5,425 nt of DNA from an uncultured Leucobacter sp. (lineage in GTDB: Bacteria; Actinomycetota; Actinomycetes; Actinomycetales; Microbacteriaceae). The stretch spans positions 1 to 5,425 of the forward strand of contig CALMSE010000243.1 in NCBI GenBank assembly GCA_937872275.1, in the 5' to 3' direction. The notes below the pieces were generated by a model. The model did no database searches, was not told the origin of the DNA, and worked only from the letters and a program-made list of their open reading frames with translations. Positions 5,388 to 5,425 of this stretch are shown here, piece after piece (positions within the stretch are counted from its first letter, which is position 1; each line of letters starts with the position of its first letter). Both the position numbers and the translations under genes were made by a program.

Positions 5388-5425
5388 GTTCGATTCTTCA
5401 GCTCTCGACGCGAGGATGATCCGGC
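5388..5425. other. Short flank upstream of yaaA, no gene callable
   Basis: The 38 bases hold no convincing -10 hexamer and no strong Shine-Dalgarno sequence for yaaA. On the minus strand one frame reads to a TGA about 11 bases before the yaaA ATG and could be the tail of an upstream gene in the same operon, but too little is visible to tell. On the plus strand an ATG at 5416 follows GAGG directly, which is too close to serve as its ribosome binding site. Confidence 0.3.

Noticed and set aside
5385..5425. Upstream extension of yaaA, or a fusion with a preceding domain
   Set aside because: The frame is open to the window edge without a stop, but 38 bases are too few to mean anything, and the ATG at 5387 gives the exact N-terminus expected for the family.

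Overview
The window looks like chromosomal DNA from a high-GC actinobacterium, roughly 70% G+C by eye. The strong G/C bias at third codon positions, the single-domain PP2C phosphatase, the GABA aminotransferase with its long N-terminus and the near-absence of leaders at several genes would fit a member of Microbacteriaceae. The genus is not determined. I see no insertion sequence, phage gene, CRISPR array, tRNA or rRNA.

Layout. (1) 1-1496, minus strand: methionyl-tRNA synthetase (metG), complete at its N-terminus and cut by the window edge very near its C-terminus. (2) 1497-1732: a non-coding stretch of 236 bases holding a metG promoter-like hexamer, small hairpins and one striking 71-bp near-perfect inverted repeat (1654-1724). 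(3) 1733-2203, minus strand: an OsmC-family thiol peroxidase-like protein. (4) 2204-2328: a divergent intergenic region with a strong GC-rich hairpin and a promoter-like hexamer next to each start codon. (5) 2329-3675, plus strand: a PLP-dependent GABA aminotransferase with all the GABA-specific residues of the E. coli enzyme. (6) 3679-4530, minus strand: a soluble PP2C-type Ser/Thr phosphatase, converging on the aminotransferase with only 3 bases between stop codons. (7) 4560-5387, minus strand: a YaaA/DUF328 peroxide-stress protein, 29 bases upstream of the phosphatase gene and probably cotranscribed with it. (8) 5388-5425: a short remnant with no callable gene.

How they work together. This is mostly a collection of independent housekeeping and stress genes. 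Two are peroxide-related (the OsmC-like protein and YaaA), but they are separated by a plus-strand gene and are not one operon. The only plausible operon is yaaA-PP2C. metG, the osmC-like gene and gabT each have a TANNNT hexamer 6-7 bases upstream of ATG and no well-placed Shine-Dalgarno sequence, the pattern expected of leaderless transcripts. The PP2C gene has a strong Shine-Dalgarno sequence instead.

I found no convincing new multi-gene system. The best unexplained signal is the long inverted repeat 8 bases after the osmC-like stop codon, which contains four copies of a TGCRCACG core at regular 19-base spacing within each arm.
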